Shown here: positions 21,304 to 31,759 of the stretch, in pieces
Layout of the letters: each line of letters starts with the position of its first letter
Numbering within the stretch: position 1 is the stretch's first letter
Origin: Asterella californica
Taxonomy: Eukaryota; Streptophyta; Marchantiopsida; Marchantiales; Aytoniaceae
NCBI GenBank assembly: GCA_036924285.1
Contig: JAYKYS010000002.1
Location: forward strand, 46,391,501-46,455,500
Length of the DNA: 64,000 nucleotides
Reading direction: 5' to 3'
Made by a program: the position numbers and the translations under genes
Notes under the pieces: model-generated
The model's input: the letters and a program-made list of their open reading frames with translations, nothing else
The model's database searches: none
What the model was told of the DNA's origin: nothing

Positions 21304-23082
21304 TCAATTCAAATTATTCCCCGGTATATCATTCCTGTTCGACAATGGATGTTCCAATGGACCATTATACTGGATGTTCAATCCACCTTGGCCTATCATG
21401 CCCTCACCGTAGAACTGCATATCCCTGCCAAGAAACGTCCAATCGGTACGGTATACCGTCACATGACACCGACCGGTGAATTCCTGGGACGAGTTTATGC
21501 TGCATTCATACATTTCCACTGCAGCTAGTGTTCTAGACGAGAGGGGCACTCTTCTGTATCCAACACGGATGAGTAGATCTCCCGTCTGAAGTTTGAAGTT
21601 GAGCCGCCACCACACCACAGCTTCTTCCCGTCGTATGATAAGATCGCCCAGCTGTGGCGTAATGGCTTGTGAGTCAGGAGGATCAGGCTGCTGCGTACCC
21701 ACGACCATCCATCGACGATTCCAAGCTTTCGGTGGACGAGGCAGGGGCTTCGCATGGACTCTTGAAAACAGGACCCAGCTTGCTGGAGGAGTATGGTATT
21801 GGAACTCAAAACATTCGACTGGACTTAGCGGAGACCATGTCCAGTAAACATCGAATGAGCCGAATCGCAAGATCATGTCACCGTCATCGAAACACTTGTC
21901 CATCATGTGTTCAATATCGACCACTTTTGGTTGTCTCCTCTCGAAGTATCCATGATCCACAAACAGCGTACAGTGGCCTCCCGGATTAGCCATGGGATGA
22001 GCAGCGGGAGGGTCGTAGGCGGGTCGAGACCAGCGAGTGATCATGATGTCACCAGGGTGTAGGAGAAACTTATCAACTCGACCACCCAGTTCTAAGCCAA
22101 GATGCGGTCTGACGGGCTCGTGAACAACTCGTGGGTCCTTCGTGGGTTCTGGAGGTTCGGGTTTGCTTTCCTCTGGCTTCTGCTCTACTGGCGGTGGACC
22201 ACTCGTGCTGCTCTCGTCGCTTGTAGGCTTGGCTATGGGCTCTGTCTCTTTCTTTGGGGTTCTCGTGAGGTCTTGAATGCATGGCCACTTCATTGGAGTT
22301 TGTTTCGGTTCGCGATTCCTGTTCGTGACGTTTAGGACCAGTTCAGCAATCATGGGAACTCTTAGCAGTAGAGCTACTAAATTGCATGAACCGAACCGCA
22401 ACTTTCCTGATTTACACGCTTCGAGTTCGAAGAACGCGTGTATTGGGTTCAATAAGAACTCTTGGCATGCAAGGGACCCCATCAAGGCCATTATCTCACA
22501 TGCATGTGAAGACTGTCCAGAATGCAACAAAAGTTTCTTGACTTCCAGCCAAACGTAACAGTATTCGGTGAGACGCCTCATATGGGCCAGCGCGATCAAA
22601 TTCAGGTAACACCCGACCAAAAGCTGCAACTGACTGAATAGCGGATTCTGAATGCGCCACTCGGTTCCGACTGTGAGAACATATCTGGAACTACTAAACC
22701 CAGCGCTAGCAACTCTCGAGAGTACATTGACGCTTGAAATCTCTTTTTCGTCCCTCTGCAAATTCTGTCTTTCTCCCACGGCACCTTCAAAGTTGGCTTC
22801 TGTACCTGGGAATCGAACTTTGTCTTCGAGGAGTCCTAATATATTGCTGTCCATACTCAATTTCAGATTTCTCCGGTAGGAGAGCGGACATGCCAGATGA
22901 GAAGAATTGAGCCACTTGACGGGGCTAAAGACATTGGTATACAAACGTACCAAGTCACTCGGAAGGATGCGGAGTTCGAATTCCCAACTCATAGTGTTCT
23001 CGTCGTCTCCGACTTCGAGTGAACCCTCCGATCGTCTGCTGAAACGCACGACTTCTGTGAGTTTCGTCTGGCTCTTTAGCAT
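21304..23082 (-). CDS. GD-motif repeat protein 1 (unrecognised family)
   Basis: A single open frame of 592 codons; ATG 23082 follows an in-frame TAA by one codon. The family is not recognised. Residues 1-275 show no clear domain. Residues 277-327 form a P/E/K-rich linker. Residues 343-592 are shared with the neighbour at 23746-25518. This module has four GD-hydrophobic motifs: PGDIMIT (343), GDMILRFG (401), GDLIIR (479) and GDLLIR (501). Most are followed by an aromatic, beta-like segment; the first by NPGGHCTLFVDHGYF (366-380). GRDMQFYG lies at 552-559. No signal peptide is evident. A distant NlpC/P60-like fold is conceivable from the GD...GGH pattern, but no conserved cysteine is seen. A copia element ends 175 bp beyond the stop. 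The N-terminal part might include unspliced intron. Confidence 0.75.
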   Translation of the reverse strand: MLKSQTKLTEVVRFSRRSEGSLEVGDDENTMSWEFELRILPSDLVRLYTNVFSPVKWLNSSHLACPLSYRRNLKLSMDSNILGLLEDKVRFPGTEANFEGAVGERQNLQRDEKEISSVNVLSRVASAGFSSSRYVLTVGTEWRIQNPLFSQLQLLVGCYLNLIALAHMRRLTEYCYVWLEVKKLLLHSGQSSHACEIMALMGSLACQEFLLNPIHAFFELEACKSGKLRFGSCNLVALLLRVPMIAELVLNVTNRNREPKQTPMKWPCIQDLTRTPKKETEPIAKPTSDESSTSGPPPVEQKPEESKPEPPEPTKDPRVVHEPVRPHLGLELGGRVDKFLLHPGDIMITRWSRPAYDPPAAHPMANPGGHCTLFVDHGYFERRQPKVVDIEHMMDKCFDDGDMILRFGSFDVYWTWSPLSPVECFEFQYHTPPASWVLFSRVHAKPLPRPPKAWNRRWMVVGTQQPDPPDSQAITPQLGDLIIRREEAVVWWRLNFKLQTGDLLIRVGYRRVPLSSRTLAAVEMYECSINSSQEFTGRCHVTVYRTDWTFLGRDMQFYGEGMIGQGGLNIQYNGPLEHPLSNRNDIPGNNLN

Positions 23083-23745
23083 GCATTAAAGTTTATTCCT
23101 CGTCCCCCATGATCCTGATCATGAATTACAGTGACATATCTCACAGGGTCGTCGAGAGGACGTGTCCCTTCACACCCGAACAGACTAACTGCATCAAGGT
23201 CCAGTTGACCTAATGCCTTCAGTTCATACTCATTTGGACAATAAATTTGGCAATGCAGTTATATTTGCTCACTGGTTCAACTTGTCGGATATACAAGTAT
23301 GTCGTTCTAACTAATGCTCATTTCTAGTCTATATATACACAGCATTCTGACTTCGATAATATCTTAGTTTGAGGTCTAAGCTGGGAAGTGCGAATACTTG
23401 ACCTAATTAGAGGAGCTGTGTATGTGCCCACTACCGTAGGGTGTGCCTGTAGGAGCTGACGTTGCTCCTGCTATAATCGTACAGTCGAATCAAAACATCA
23501 AGAATCTTGTGAGCTAGCTAGTGCGAAAGCAGCATGTTCCTGAATCCTGACGTGCCTGGACTTTCAGGGGATTGGGCTCTAGCTAACTCGAAATCTTGCA
23601 ATTCTATAAGCACACTCCCGTTTAATTTCACTAAACTGGATCGGAGACTGAAATCTGGATTAATCCGATCTCTGAGGAGTCAGAGAAGTGTCACAGCCCG
23701 TTCCTCCTCGAACTAACTAAAACAGGGCCGACGTCTTGCTGAAGC
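23083..23745. other. Intergenic region between the two paralogs
   Basis: This 663-bp gap has no long frame on the coding strand. It should hold the 3' end of the upstream paralog and the promoter of the downstream one, including a TATATATA at 23330. Confidence 0.6.
23330..23337 (-). promoter_or_regulatory. Candidate TATA box for GD-motif gene 1
   Basis: TATATATA on the minus strand lies about 250 bp before the ATG at 23082, in a TGTATATATAGAC context. It would give a 5' leader of about 220 nt. Position and form fit, but no other promoter evidence is visible. Confidence 0.4.
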
Positions 23746-25518
23746 TTAGCCGTGGGGCGGCGAGCGAGGAAGGTCTTCCTCACGCAACCCGAAGACGAAC
23801 TCGGACAATCCCCAGTGAGGAATTGGTCTTGGCACATTATCGATAACAGTTTGATCGAGTATCTGCTCTCGGCCCCTAGCATCTAGTTGCGGTGGACCGA
23901 ACAGCTGTACATCTCGGCCTCGAAATATCCAGTTCCAACGTGGTCTTTCACCGGGCCTCAGCGGCGGCAAGCTGGCATCCGGCAGTCTCTCGAACATGTA
24001 CATGTCCACGACAAATCTGCGGTAAATCTGATTCGATCGCCATTTCTCAATAGTTGGGCGAATTATCAAATCGCCGTCTATGAAGTCGTTCTCCATGGAG
24101 AACGTAAGGCTGTCGTCGTCCACGATGAAGATCTCGTCTCGAGAGGGCCGTATGACGATATCGGTAGTTCGAGGAGCGAAGCAGGCCTCGTTCGGATAGT
24201 GCGGCGCCGCTACATTCTGGACCATATAACGAGTATGGAAATTATCAGATGGACCCAGTCTCACATTATTCGGACGCCTCTCATGCATGAACCAACTCAT
24301 GATATTGTTGTCAGTCCTGAGATGTGGACGAGGCCTGTATATGAAGAATTCAATATGAGCTTGTGGTTTCCATGTCCAACCGGGTAGAAATTTCCCGAAT
24401 CGAATAATCATGTCGTTATTGCTGAAAAACCTCGGCATCTGAAACATAATCTCTTCCCTGGCGTTCTGATCTCGGTCGAAGTACTTGCGATCGACGAAAA
24501 CAGTGACATGTCCGCCGGGGTTGGATTGCAAATAGTTATTCGGAAACGGCCGTCTGGCTTTCTCAGTGATCATAATATCGCCGGGTATGGGAAGAAAAGA
24601 GTCGAGTTGGGAACCCAGCGGATATCTACTGTACTCCCCTTCCAGATTAGTTCTTATGCGTTCGATGTGGAACTCCCACAGCCCGTTGTACTTAACATGC
24701 CTACCTTCGCTCTCAGATCCGGAAAAGCCCAGATTTGGTTCATGTTCGTGCTCCACGTCTGAAACGTCATAGGCGCGGCCAGATTCTGCGGAAGAACTAT
24801 CTGCGTCTGTGTCCGCGTCGGCGTCCGAGGGATCTATGGTGTTCGGTACACTTTCCACAGGAAGAACCTCTCGCTGTTCGAACTCCTTCTCTTTGGTTGA
24901 AGGTTCCGGAACTTCTACGCATGCAGCATTCCTGACATCAACTTCGGTGGCTCTTGCTGTCGAAATCGAAGGAGGCGTGATGGTTTTGTTGAGCGAGTTT
25001 TGTTGCGAGCCATCCGAACTAATTAATGCATTATCCTCCTTTCCTACGAATGGGACATAGCCCTCCCGACACAATGTACTCTCATGATCATCATTGCAAA
25101 CACCACCGACGAGCGAACTTTGTTCTACCATCTCCGCAGTGGATGCAGTGGGAGACTTAGACAGACAAGGATCCACATTTTCCGTTTGGTAATTTGACTC
25201 GTTTCCACAGACCATTGCTGGCCATGGGATTCTTGCATTTGTGGAAATCGAAGTTTCTTCTGTTTGGTACAGATTTTGCTCATTGCAGCTGCGAGTCGAC
25301 AGCCAGTTAGATGGCTGACGTCTAGTCGTTTCTTTGTCTGCTAAATTCACTACTTCACCTGCGCAACCTTTCTTCTCCTTGTCGGGCAGTCGAACCTCCA
25401 CTGATGCGGTCGATGTGAGTGCACAAAGAGAAGCGAGCTTTGCTATGGTGGAGATGGTTACGACGTCGCAACTCGCGTATAGGCTGTCCAATCCAGCGGG
25501 CTCGATTAGGGTATCCAT
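23746..25518 (-). CDS. GD-motif repeat protein 2 (unrecognised family)
   Basis: The frame is open from 25563, but the first ATG is at 25518, giving 590 residues. The family is not recognised. Residues 1-225 are low in recognisable structure; 229-272 form an acidic stretch rich in D, E and S. From residue 311 the protein aligns with gene 1: PGDIMIT (312), NPGGHVTVFVDRKYF (333), NDMIIRFG (368) followed by WTWKPQAHIEFFIY, TDIVIR (452), GDLIIR (482) and GRDVQLFG (534). Four GD/ND/TD motifs each precede a beta-like segment, so the module looks like a four-unit repeat. The two copies are well diverged outside the motifs, implying an old tandem duplication under constraint. An acidic region next to a repeat domain could suit a nuclear or binding protein; that is speculation. 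Confidence 0.78.
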   Translation of the reverse strand: MDTLIEPAGLDSLYASCDVVTISTIAKLASLCALTSTASVEVRLPDKEKKGCAGEVVNLADKETTRRQPSNWLSTRSCNEQNLYQTEETSISTNARIPWPAMVCGNESNYQTENVDPCLSKSPTASTAEMVEQSSLVGGVCNDDHESTLCREGYVPFVGKEDNALISSDGSQQNSLNKTITPPSISTARATEVDVRNAACVEVPEPSTKEKEFEQREVLPVESVPNTIDPSDADADTDADSSSAESGRAYDVSDVEHEHEPNLGFSGSESEGRHVKYNGLWEFHIERIRTNLEGEYSRYPLGSQLDSFLPIPGDIMITEKARRPFPNNYLQSNPGGHVTVFVDRKYFDRDQNAREEIMFQMPRFFSNNDMIIRFGKFLPGWTWKPQAHIEFFIYRPRPHLRTDNNIMSWFMHERRPNNVRLGPSDNFHTRYMVQNVAAPHYPNEACFAPRTTDIVIRPSRDEIFIVDDDSLTFSMENDFIDGDLIIRPTIEKWRSNQIYRRFVVDMYMFERLPDASLPPLRPGERPRWNWIFRGRDVQLFGPPQLDARGREQILDQTVIDNVPRPIPHWGLSEFVFGLREEDLPRSPPHG

Positions 25519-25560
25519 AGCATAGCGTCTGTCTGAGCCGATCGATATCTTGGAGCCCAA

Positions 25561-27091
25561 GTCTTAATCACACCATTCGAATCATCAGATGATATTGTAC
25601 AAGTGAAGAATTCGACATCTACAACAATCAGCCTTGAGTTATGAGCTTTCGAGCTCCTGGATATGTACATACCTCATGATCAAGGGACGCGATCAGACGG
25701 ACAACGTGTCCCTTCAGAGGGTGACAGAGAAACTTCTCGCCAATCAGTTAAAACCCTTCGACGACTCGTTCGCATTTGACCTGATCCAACGAAGAACGGT
25801 GCAAGAAGTCTATACCTATGTTTATTTATCAGTCAGTCCCCATGGCAAAGCACTCCTATAGAACCGAAATACACCGATCCTTGTGTTTATATTCGATAAT
25901 CATAACGTTTCTTGGGAAACTCAGACATGTACGTAGCTAAAGCTGTTTCGTAGAGATTTATCCACGCATTCATCGGTAGTAAGTACCGTACTGAGTATAC
26001 ATGAATGCTGCGGCAAGAAAATACTCATACCTTCTAATGTCCCCGTTGCTCTGCTAGCGCTGGCCCTCGTACTCAGAAAAAATCGAAGATTCATGTCGTT
26101 CAATGCTTGTGGTGAAAGTCATGGGGTAGTTGGCCGTTGAAGATGCTCTCACGTCGCTAACTGACCATTGTCATGGAGAGAGAGATCCAAGAATTCGAAT
26201 AGCTTCTCTGGCATAACAGGCTGCCGTTTATCCGGATCCGTAATTGGGTACAAATATTAATGTATGTACGCATCTATGGTTCGCAGAGTGCGGGACGATC
26301 GGCTTCACTGAACTGGTTGTCTACGGAATCGCTCGAGAACTCGGGAGTTCCTAACGAGCTAGAAAGATGTATTCGTTAGGAACTCTGCATGCGCATGCCA
26401 TAGCCTTTCAACCATGGACCGGCGCCTTGCTAGACCGTTCTCGAAACAAGGAATCCGATGGGTTGAGAAGATGAACACTTGTAAAAGCAGAAGAGATATC
26501 TACCTGATCATGAGGAAGGGGAGACTTACCCAAGTAGTAAAACGACTTACCATAGAGTGGACATGATGAACTAGCAAGGATACATGGAACTTGTCAAGTA
26601 TATGTGAACAGACATTTGTACCTGAATCAATCCCAACAGAGGACTAGAACAAAGACAACACTGTGATTTTCAGAGATTCTCGTGTGCAGAATCATACACA
26701 CGATTGTGAAACATCATGTACAAAAAGCACCGTGCATTTGCAAGGCTTTACTCTCTCTAGCAAGAATTCAAACATTCTTGAATTTCCTGCGAATTCGAGC
26801 ACAATGTATCTCATGATACAGTTCGAGGCCAGAATTTGAAGCTGAACCTAGTATTTCGAATCGAAAATACGGTAGTCAGGAACCAGTAAACCTTGACATT
26901 CTACATCTGGCTTGTAGGGTGACTCCCAAGTATGCAATACACGAAGGAGACTTTGGTGTCTACCGCCAGGTACAAAGCTGCAGCCAATCGCCCTTGATCT
27001 ATGATTCTCCTCTTGTTCGCGTTTACAGTTACTGTAACAGGGATTCTTCTACAGGTATTGGTATTATAAATCTCCCCTAAGCTGCTCTGCT
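25561..27091. other. Upstream and intergenic region without recognised gene
   Basis: Probable promoter region of GD-motif gene 2 followed by non-coding DNA. A short frame at 25634-25861 has no domain. Contains the inverted repeat at 26345-26385 and the palindrome GCATGCGCATGC just after it. Confidence 0.4.
26345..26385. repeat. Perfect inverted repeat, 13-bp arms, 15-nt loop
   Basis: GAGTTCCTAACGA (26345-26357) is the reverse complement of 26373-26385. Confidence 0.85.
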
Positions 27092-27146
27092 GATCTGCGA
27101 CTCTTACATCTTCATACGAAATATGAAGATGTAAGAGTCGCAGATC
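27092..27146. repeat. Perfect 25-bp hairpin with 5-nt loop
   Basis: The 25 bases 27092-27116 (GATCTGCGACTCTTACATCT and on) are the exact reverse complement of 27122-27146; the loop is CGAAA. A transcript from either strand would form a perfect short hairpin. No gene is attached and both strands are equivalent for pairing. Confidence 0.92.
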
Positions 27147-27200
27147 AAAGTGTCTCAGACATGAGAGTCGCAGATCAAAGTGTCTCGACTCATGTCTGTT
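27140..27200. repeat. Partial tandem copy and second dyad beside the hairpin
   Basis: GAGTCGCAGATCAAAGTGTC occurs twice in a row here, the first copy overlapping the right arm of the 25-bp hairpin. CAGACATGAGAGTCG and CGACTCATGTCTG form a second, slightly imperfect inverted repeat around the second copy. Confidence 0.8.
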
Positions 27201-29804
27201 TTCTTTCCCCTTTGCTTGATTTCGAGCCGACTTCGACCCATCATGCTGCTTTTGTAGGTATCAATTAGAAACTATTAGAACTATGATACCAATCTACACA
27301 TAACGATCACAATGGCATATCCTGCAGTGTGATGACTACCACCTACAACGGAAACTGGTATGTCTAGATTTAGTTCACGTTATCTCGAAGGGTGCCGCAC
27401 TGACCAACGTACAGTGGAAAATTCCTCCACTTGAGCTGAAATGTCTTCGCTTCATACAGAAACCAGAAGATGCACATAGGCGTTCCAACAAATTTCCCGT
27501 TCCTCATAAGCCGTGAAGTCGCCGGTATACTGATGATCACAACATAAACAGTGTAAGACCCTACCAGGCATGGATTTGACGTGACTGAGAACTGGCATGG
27601 AAGAGTCTTAATGCCTAACTTCGTAATCGGGTTTACTAGGTTCAGCATTTCGAGTGATATGCTTCCTCAGTATCTCTAGTTTGGAACTAGTGTGGTGAAA
27701 ATTTAAATAGTGTCAGATTTCTACAGGAGTAGTGGAGAACCAACCCACGTCTCCAAGTATATTTATTAACTCGATAAATATGACAATTGTTACCTAACCT
27801 TTTCGTCTGGAAGGGTTAGGCCAAATTAATATATTGATTTGACCTAAGTAAGCTGTCTCCCTTGTAGTCTTAGAGGCGCGTTGGTCTATGTTTCACTTAT
27901 GGGTTTTGTCGGGATGTTTTCATAATCTGGATATGATCATTTAATAGTTATACATAAATTCAAATTTTCATTAAAATTTACTATAGAATTTATGTATAGC
28001 ACGTATACTTTTTCCGGTAAAAGAAACTGAGTAAAGTTCCCCAAAGGTGGTTCACCATGCTTATTTTTCGCTTTGCCTTATCTTGCTTAAATCCCTCAAC
28101 TTTAGTGCGTTTGGTATACCATCTGAGGATGGTAGGTAAGCTCTTCTAGTCAACTTCCTCCGAAATTCGGGTCAACTAATGAGGAGCAAATCTCTCAAAG
28201 AAGGGTCCACTAGTATTCTTGTTAATTATAGCCTTTCATCACTTATTCAGTAATCTTGTCAATCAGAATATTTTAACTGGATACGTTAACGTTGTCACTC
28301 CCCAATACTTCTTTCCATATCGTTACATTCTGTTTAAGATATTAAACATTTGAGATGGTGCATATTCACAATCTCACATTCTTCATACATATTCATCTCC
28401 TCCATCTTCCGACGGAGAAGGCAAATAAGCAAGGGTTTAATTTAATACCTAACCCTTTCTGTCGGAAGGATTAGATACTAAATTAAACTTAGTGTATATG
28501 AGTGGTGTAATGAGTATTGGTTCCCGGACTTGTGAGTTTTGAAGCGCATCGTTGGGGTCAAGGTGTATGAGTTATCTCCTGCTCTCTCCATGTTTTCAGA
28601 TGTTTCCAAAAATAGTAATTTCTAAAAAATAAAAATTATTCACTAATTATATAATTCTTCGCTGTGTCTTCTCCGTGACCTTGCCCTCGCCCTAAAAACC
28701 GAATTTGCACTTTCTCCGCTTGTCCGTTTCCCTTCCCTCGCGAGTTATATAGTTTCGGTGCTTATTCACCTAGTTCGATCTCTTTTAGAGAAGAAACTTA
28801 AACATTATTAGTGTATTTAGATTTGACTCTGTCCAATGAGAGAACTACATACTTTGTCACTCCGATTGTTTCTCCAGACCCCTCTAAACTTATCCAGATT
28901 TTTCATAATTTTCAATCTATGATCTAACTTTTCATAGTTTAGTCATAAGTGAAAATTATTTCATTTCTTCCCAAGTCAGAGCTTTATAGTCCAGACTGAC
29001 TGCTTAGTACTGTATTGTTTATGAGTTTAGTTCTCTCACGGCCAAGTGTTCAAATAACGAGATGTGGTTTGGTTCATGTGATTCGTGGAAGTTGATTCTA
29101 TACTTTTTGTAAAAATAGTAGTTTTATTTATTTTATTTTTATATAGTGTTTTTTCTCTCCTGTTATATTGTCTATTTCCTGTCTATTCTAAATTCTGTTC
29201 TTATTATTCATACAATTTTGGACTTAAGTATTCTAGACCTTATATAAGAAACATCTCAATTCTATTTTTCTGTAGTCTTTCGTTCTGTCAAGAGATTTGC
29301 TTGTTAATATTTTGCATCTTCTCTTCTAACTTTAAAGGAGAATAAATCATTTGTGCTCCCAAATCTATTCCAAGTCTCATTAACAACTAATCAGTTCCAT
29401 GAATTTTTTTCTGCATGTAACATTTCTCCTCTTTCTTTTGTTTGTCCAAAGTGCACTTTGATGCATATTCACAGTTCACGCGTTTGGGATGCATGCATAT
29501 TATTCACCTCTTCCAAGTTCGGAAAAGAGGAATATGCATACTTTAATTTATTTCTTAACCTTTTTTCTTGGAAAGATTAGGTTGTAAATTAGAACTTACG
29601 AATTAAAAATACTTTTAATTGTGACAGACTTTTATATCAAAGAACGGTTCTGTTCGTGTGGTTGACTTATGGATTTTATAGAACAGCATGTGTAATGCAA
29701 TGACGGAATGAAATCTACACTGAATCAATTAAATTTAGCTCATTAAATTTAGTGAAGTTAATTTGAAAACAAATAACGATTGTAAATCTTGTGATTGTGC
29801 GTAA
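27201..29804. other. AT-rich region with three related hairpins, no gene
   Basis: From about 27650 the DNA becomes clearly AT-rich. Three related hairpins centre on CCTAACC...GGTTAGG-like arms: 27793-27820, 28435-28488 (25-nt arms, 4-nt loop, few mismatches) and about 29540-29596. Sequences beside the second and third are also alike (GCATATTCACA; CTCTTCC...GG). This suggests diverged copies of one longer AT-rich unit. The frame at 29085-29345 is an AT-rich artefact. Confidence 0.5.
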
Positions 29805-31759
29805 TGTGGTGCCCACAATTTGACAGATTGGAGATTTTTTTGAAAATTTTAAGTTAATGACGTGTCTATATAACTAAAGTAACCTTATTACTTAAGATTA
29901 CACCTTGCTTAGCGGGAAGATGATCTTAAGGTGAATTCATAAGAAGAAGTCGACTTCTTCTGAAGCAGGAAGACGTCTTCTGGAAGCTAGAAGCCGGAAG
30001 ACAGATTACGCTTCCGAGAAGATAGTGACTACAACCACGGGAGGTACAAACCGTGCACCAACTAGGTAAGGGGTAGGTATACCTATCGTGCAGTCACCAT
30101 CATAGTAGGTAGGTCTAGGGCAGTCGAGCCATTATCTAATCGCGAAGAGAAGACAAGGAAGCTGGAGGCGCATTAGCACCAGAGCTCTCTTTGCTGCTTC
30201 TCAATTTGGAAATTGACCTTGATTTCAGAATTGATGAGGACATTGGAAGCGCGCAAAAGCGAATTGAAGTGAGTGAGTAAGAGAGGACGTCTTCCAGCAG
30301 GAAGCGCAAAGGATTAGAAGATTAGAAATTGAGGGTCGAGGAGGAAATCGAGAGTGAAGCTTCAAAGTGCAGCAGATCGAGTTCGATTGTGGAAGCAGTG
30401 TTGCAGCAGCTCGAGATTGGAGACAGAAGCAGGATCGTGGCAAGACATTGAAGATGAAATTGAAGTCTTGAAGCGCACAGAAGACTTAAGAAGCAATCAG
30501 AAGCAATATTGAGGTTCTTTTCATATCTTTTCCCTCCTTCTCCATCGCTTCCGTCCTCTATTCCGATGTCTCTCACACTTCCTCGATCATTTACAGGAAG
30601 CCTATCGAACCTTCCCCACCCCTGTACGAACGGATCATAACTAGGTTTGGTTTGATGGTTCTCTCACTTCACTCACCTCTAATAGCGTTCCTGCACACAA
30701 GTTCTAATCCCGCTCTCAACATTACATCGCAAAATACTCAAGGACTCCCAAGGTCTCCAATGCTCACTTTACTTACAGTCAGGAAAATGAGAGTGTCTTC
30801 CACCTTCTCAACTCCTCCTTATATACTCTACAACTTCTTACCGTGGTAACTTTCACTAAGTTACGTTACCTCATGGTAAGTGCGCAATCCAAAATAGTAA
30901 AACTTCTAAAGGCTACTAAGCCTTTAAGAATAGCACACACATTACTTGTTCTACTTTACAAAAGTAAGAGATTCTCCTACTTTAGCTTTTGTAAAGTGTT
31001 AACTTTCCACCCTATCCAATCGGAAGGCGACAACAAACTAATACGTCTTTTGAGGAGCATCTTTAGATCTTTGTGCATGACTTTCCATCATGCATCCAAT
31101 CAGCGATGGTCAACAAAGTTACATACTTTTGAGAAGCATATTTAGAGCTCCGCACTTGTCACATAGTGTCATAGTGGAACCTCTAATAGTTTCCCCAACT
31201 TAGTTATAACTATCTCCGCTAGTTATGGCTAGTTTTGATCACTCTAGATTTAGATCTTCGAACTAGAGTAACCTATAAGATAGTCATACCTAATGAAACT
31301 TATATAAACATGCACACAAATAATGGGATACTTGTGACGTGACAGACCAGTGAAAGGAAGTCTAGCTTCGGAAAGTCTTCCGAGAACGTTATTGAATCGG
31401 AAGTTGTCCCAGGAGTCTTCCTAGAGGTCATTGTCACTGCAGGAGCCCGCGACCATCTTCTGAACTTTTCATACACTCTACTTCTCGCATATCTTGTATC
31501 TTTTGTTAAGAAGTAGGATGTAGTGCAAGGTGGGTTGTCTTCTTAGGAATCCATGCGAGGCCTTGCTTAGTTAGGATTGTTTAGATATAGCTCGGAAGAT
31601 GAGAGCTACTTAGGAAGCACTGTTAGAATCCCGGAAGATGGAGTAGCTGTCTTCTGGAAAACTAGATTCGTCTTCTGAGAGTGGAAGCTAGACTGTGAGA
31701 ACCTAGGAAGGACTAAACCTTCGGCTCACAGTGTGGCTTAGTGCAACAGATATTCAAGT

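Noticed and set aside
22073..22335. Overlapping frames antisense to or in another frame of GD-motif gene 1
   Set aside because: They are shadows of the P/E-rich linker codons of the longer ORF.
25519..25560. TTG start 14 codons upstream for GD-motif gene 2
   Set aside because: Plant nuclear genes rarely start at TTG; the ATG at 25518 is the first in frame and was used.
29085..29345. ORF of 86 codons rich in F, L, I and S
   Set aside because: It lies in AT-rich DNA, has no domain and looks like a composition artefact rather than a membrane protein.
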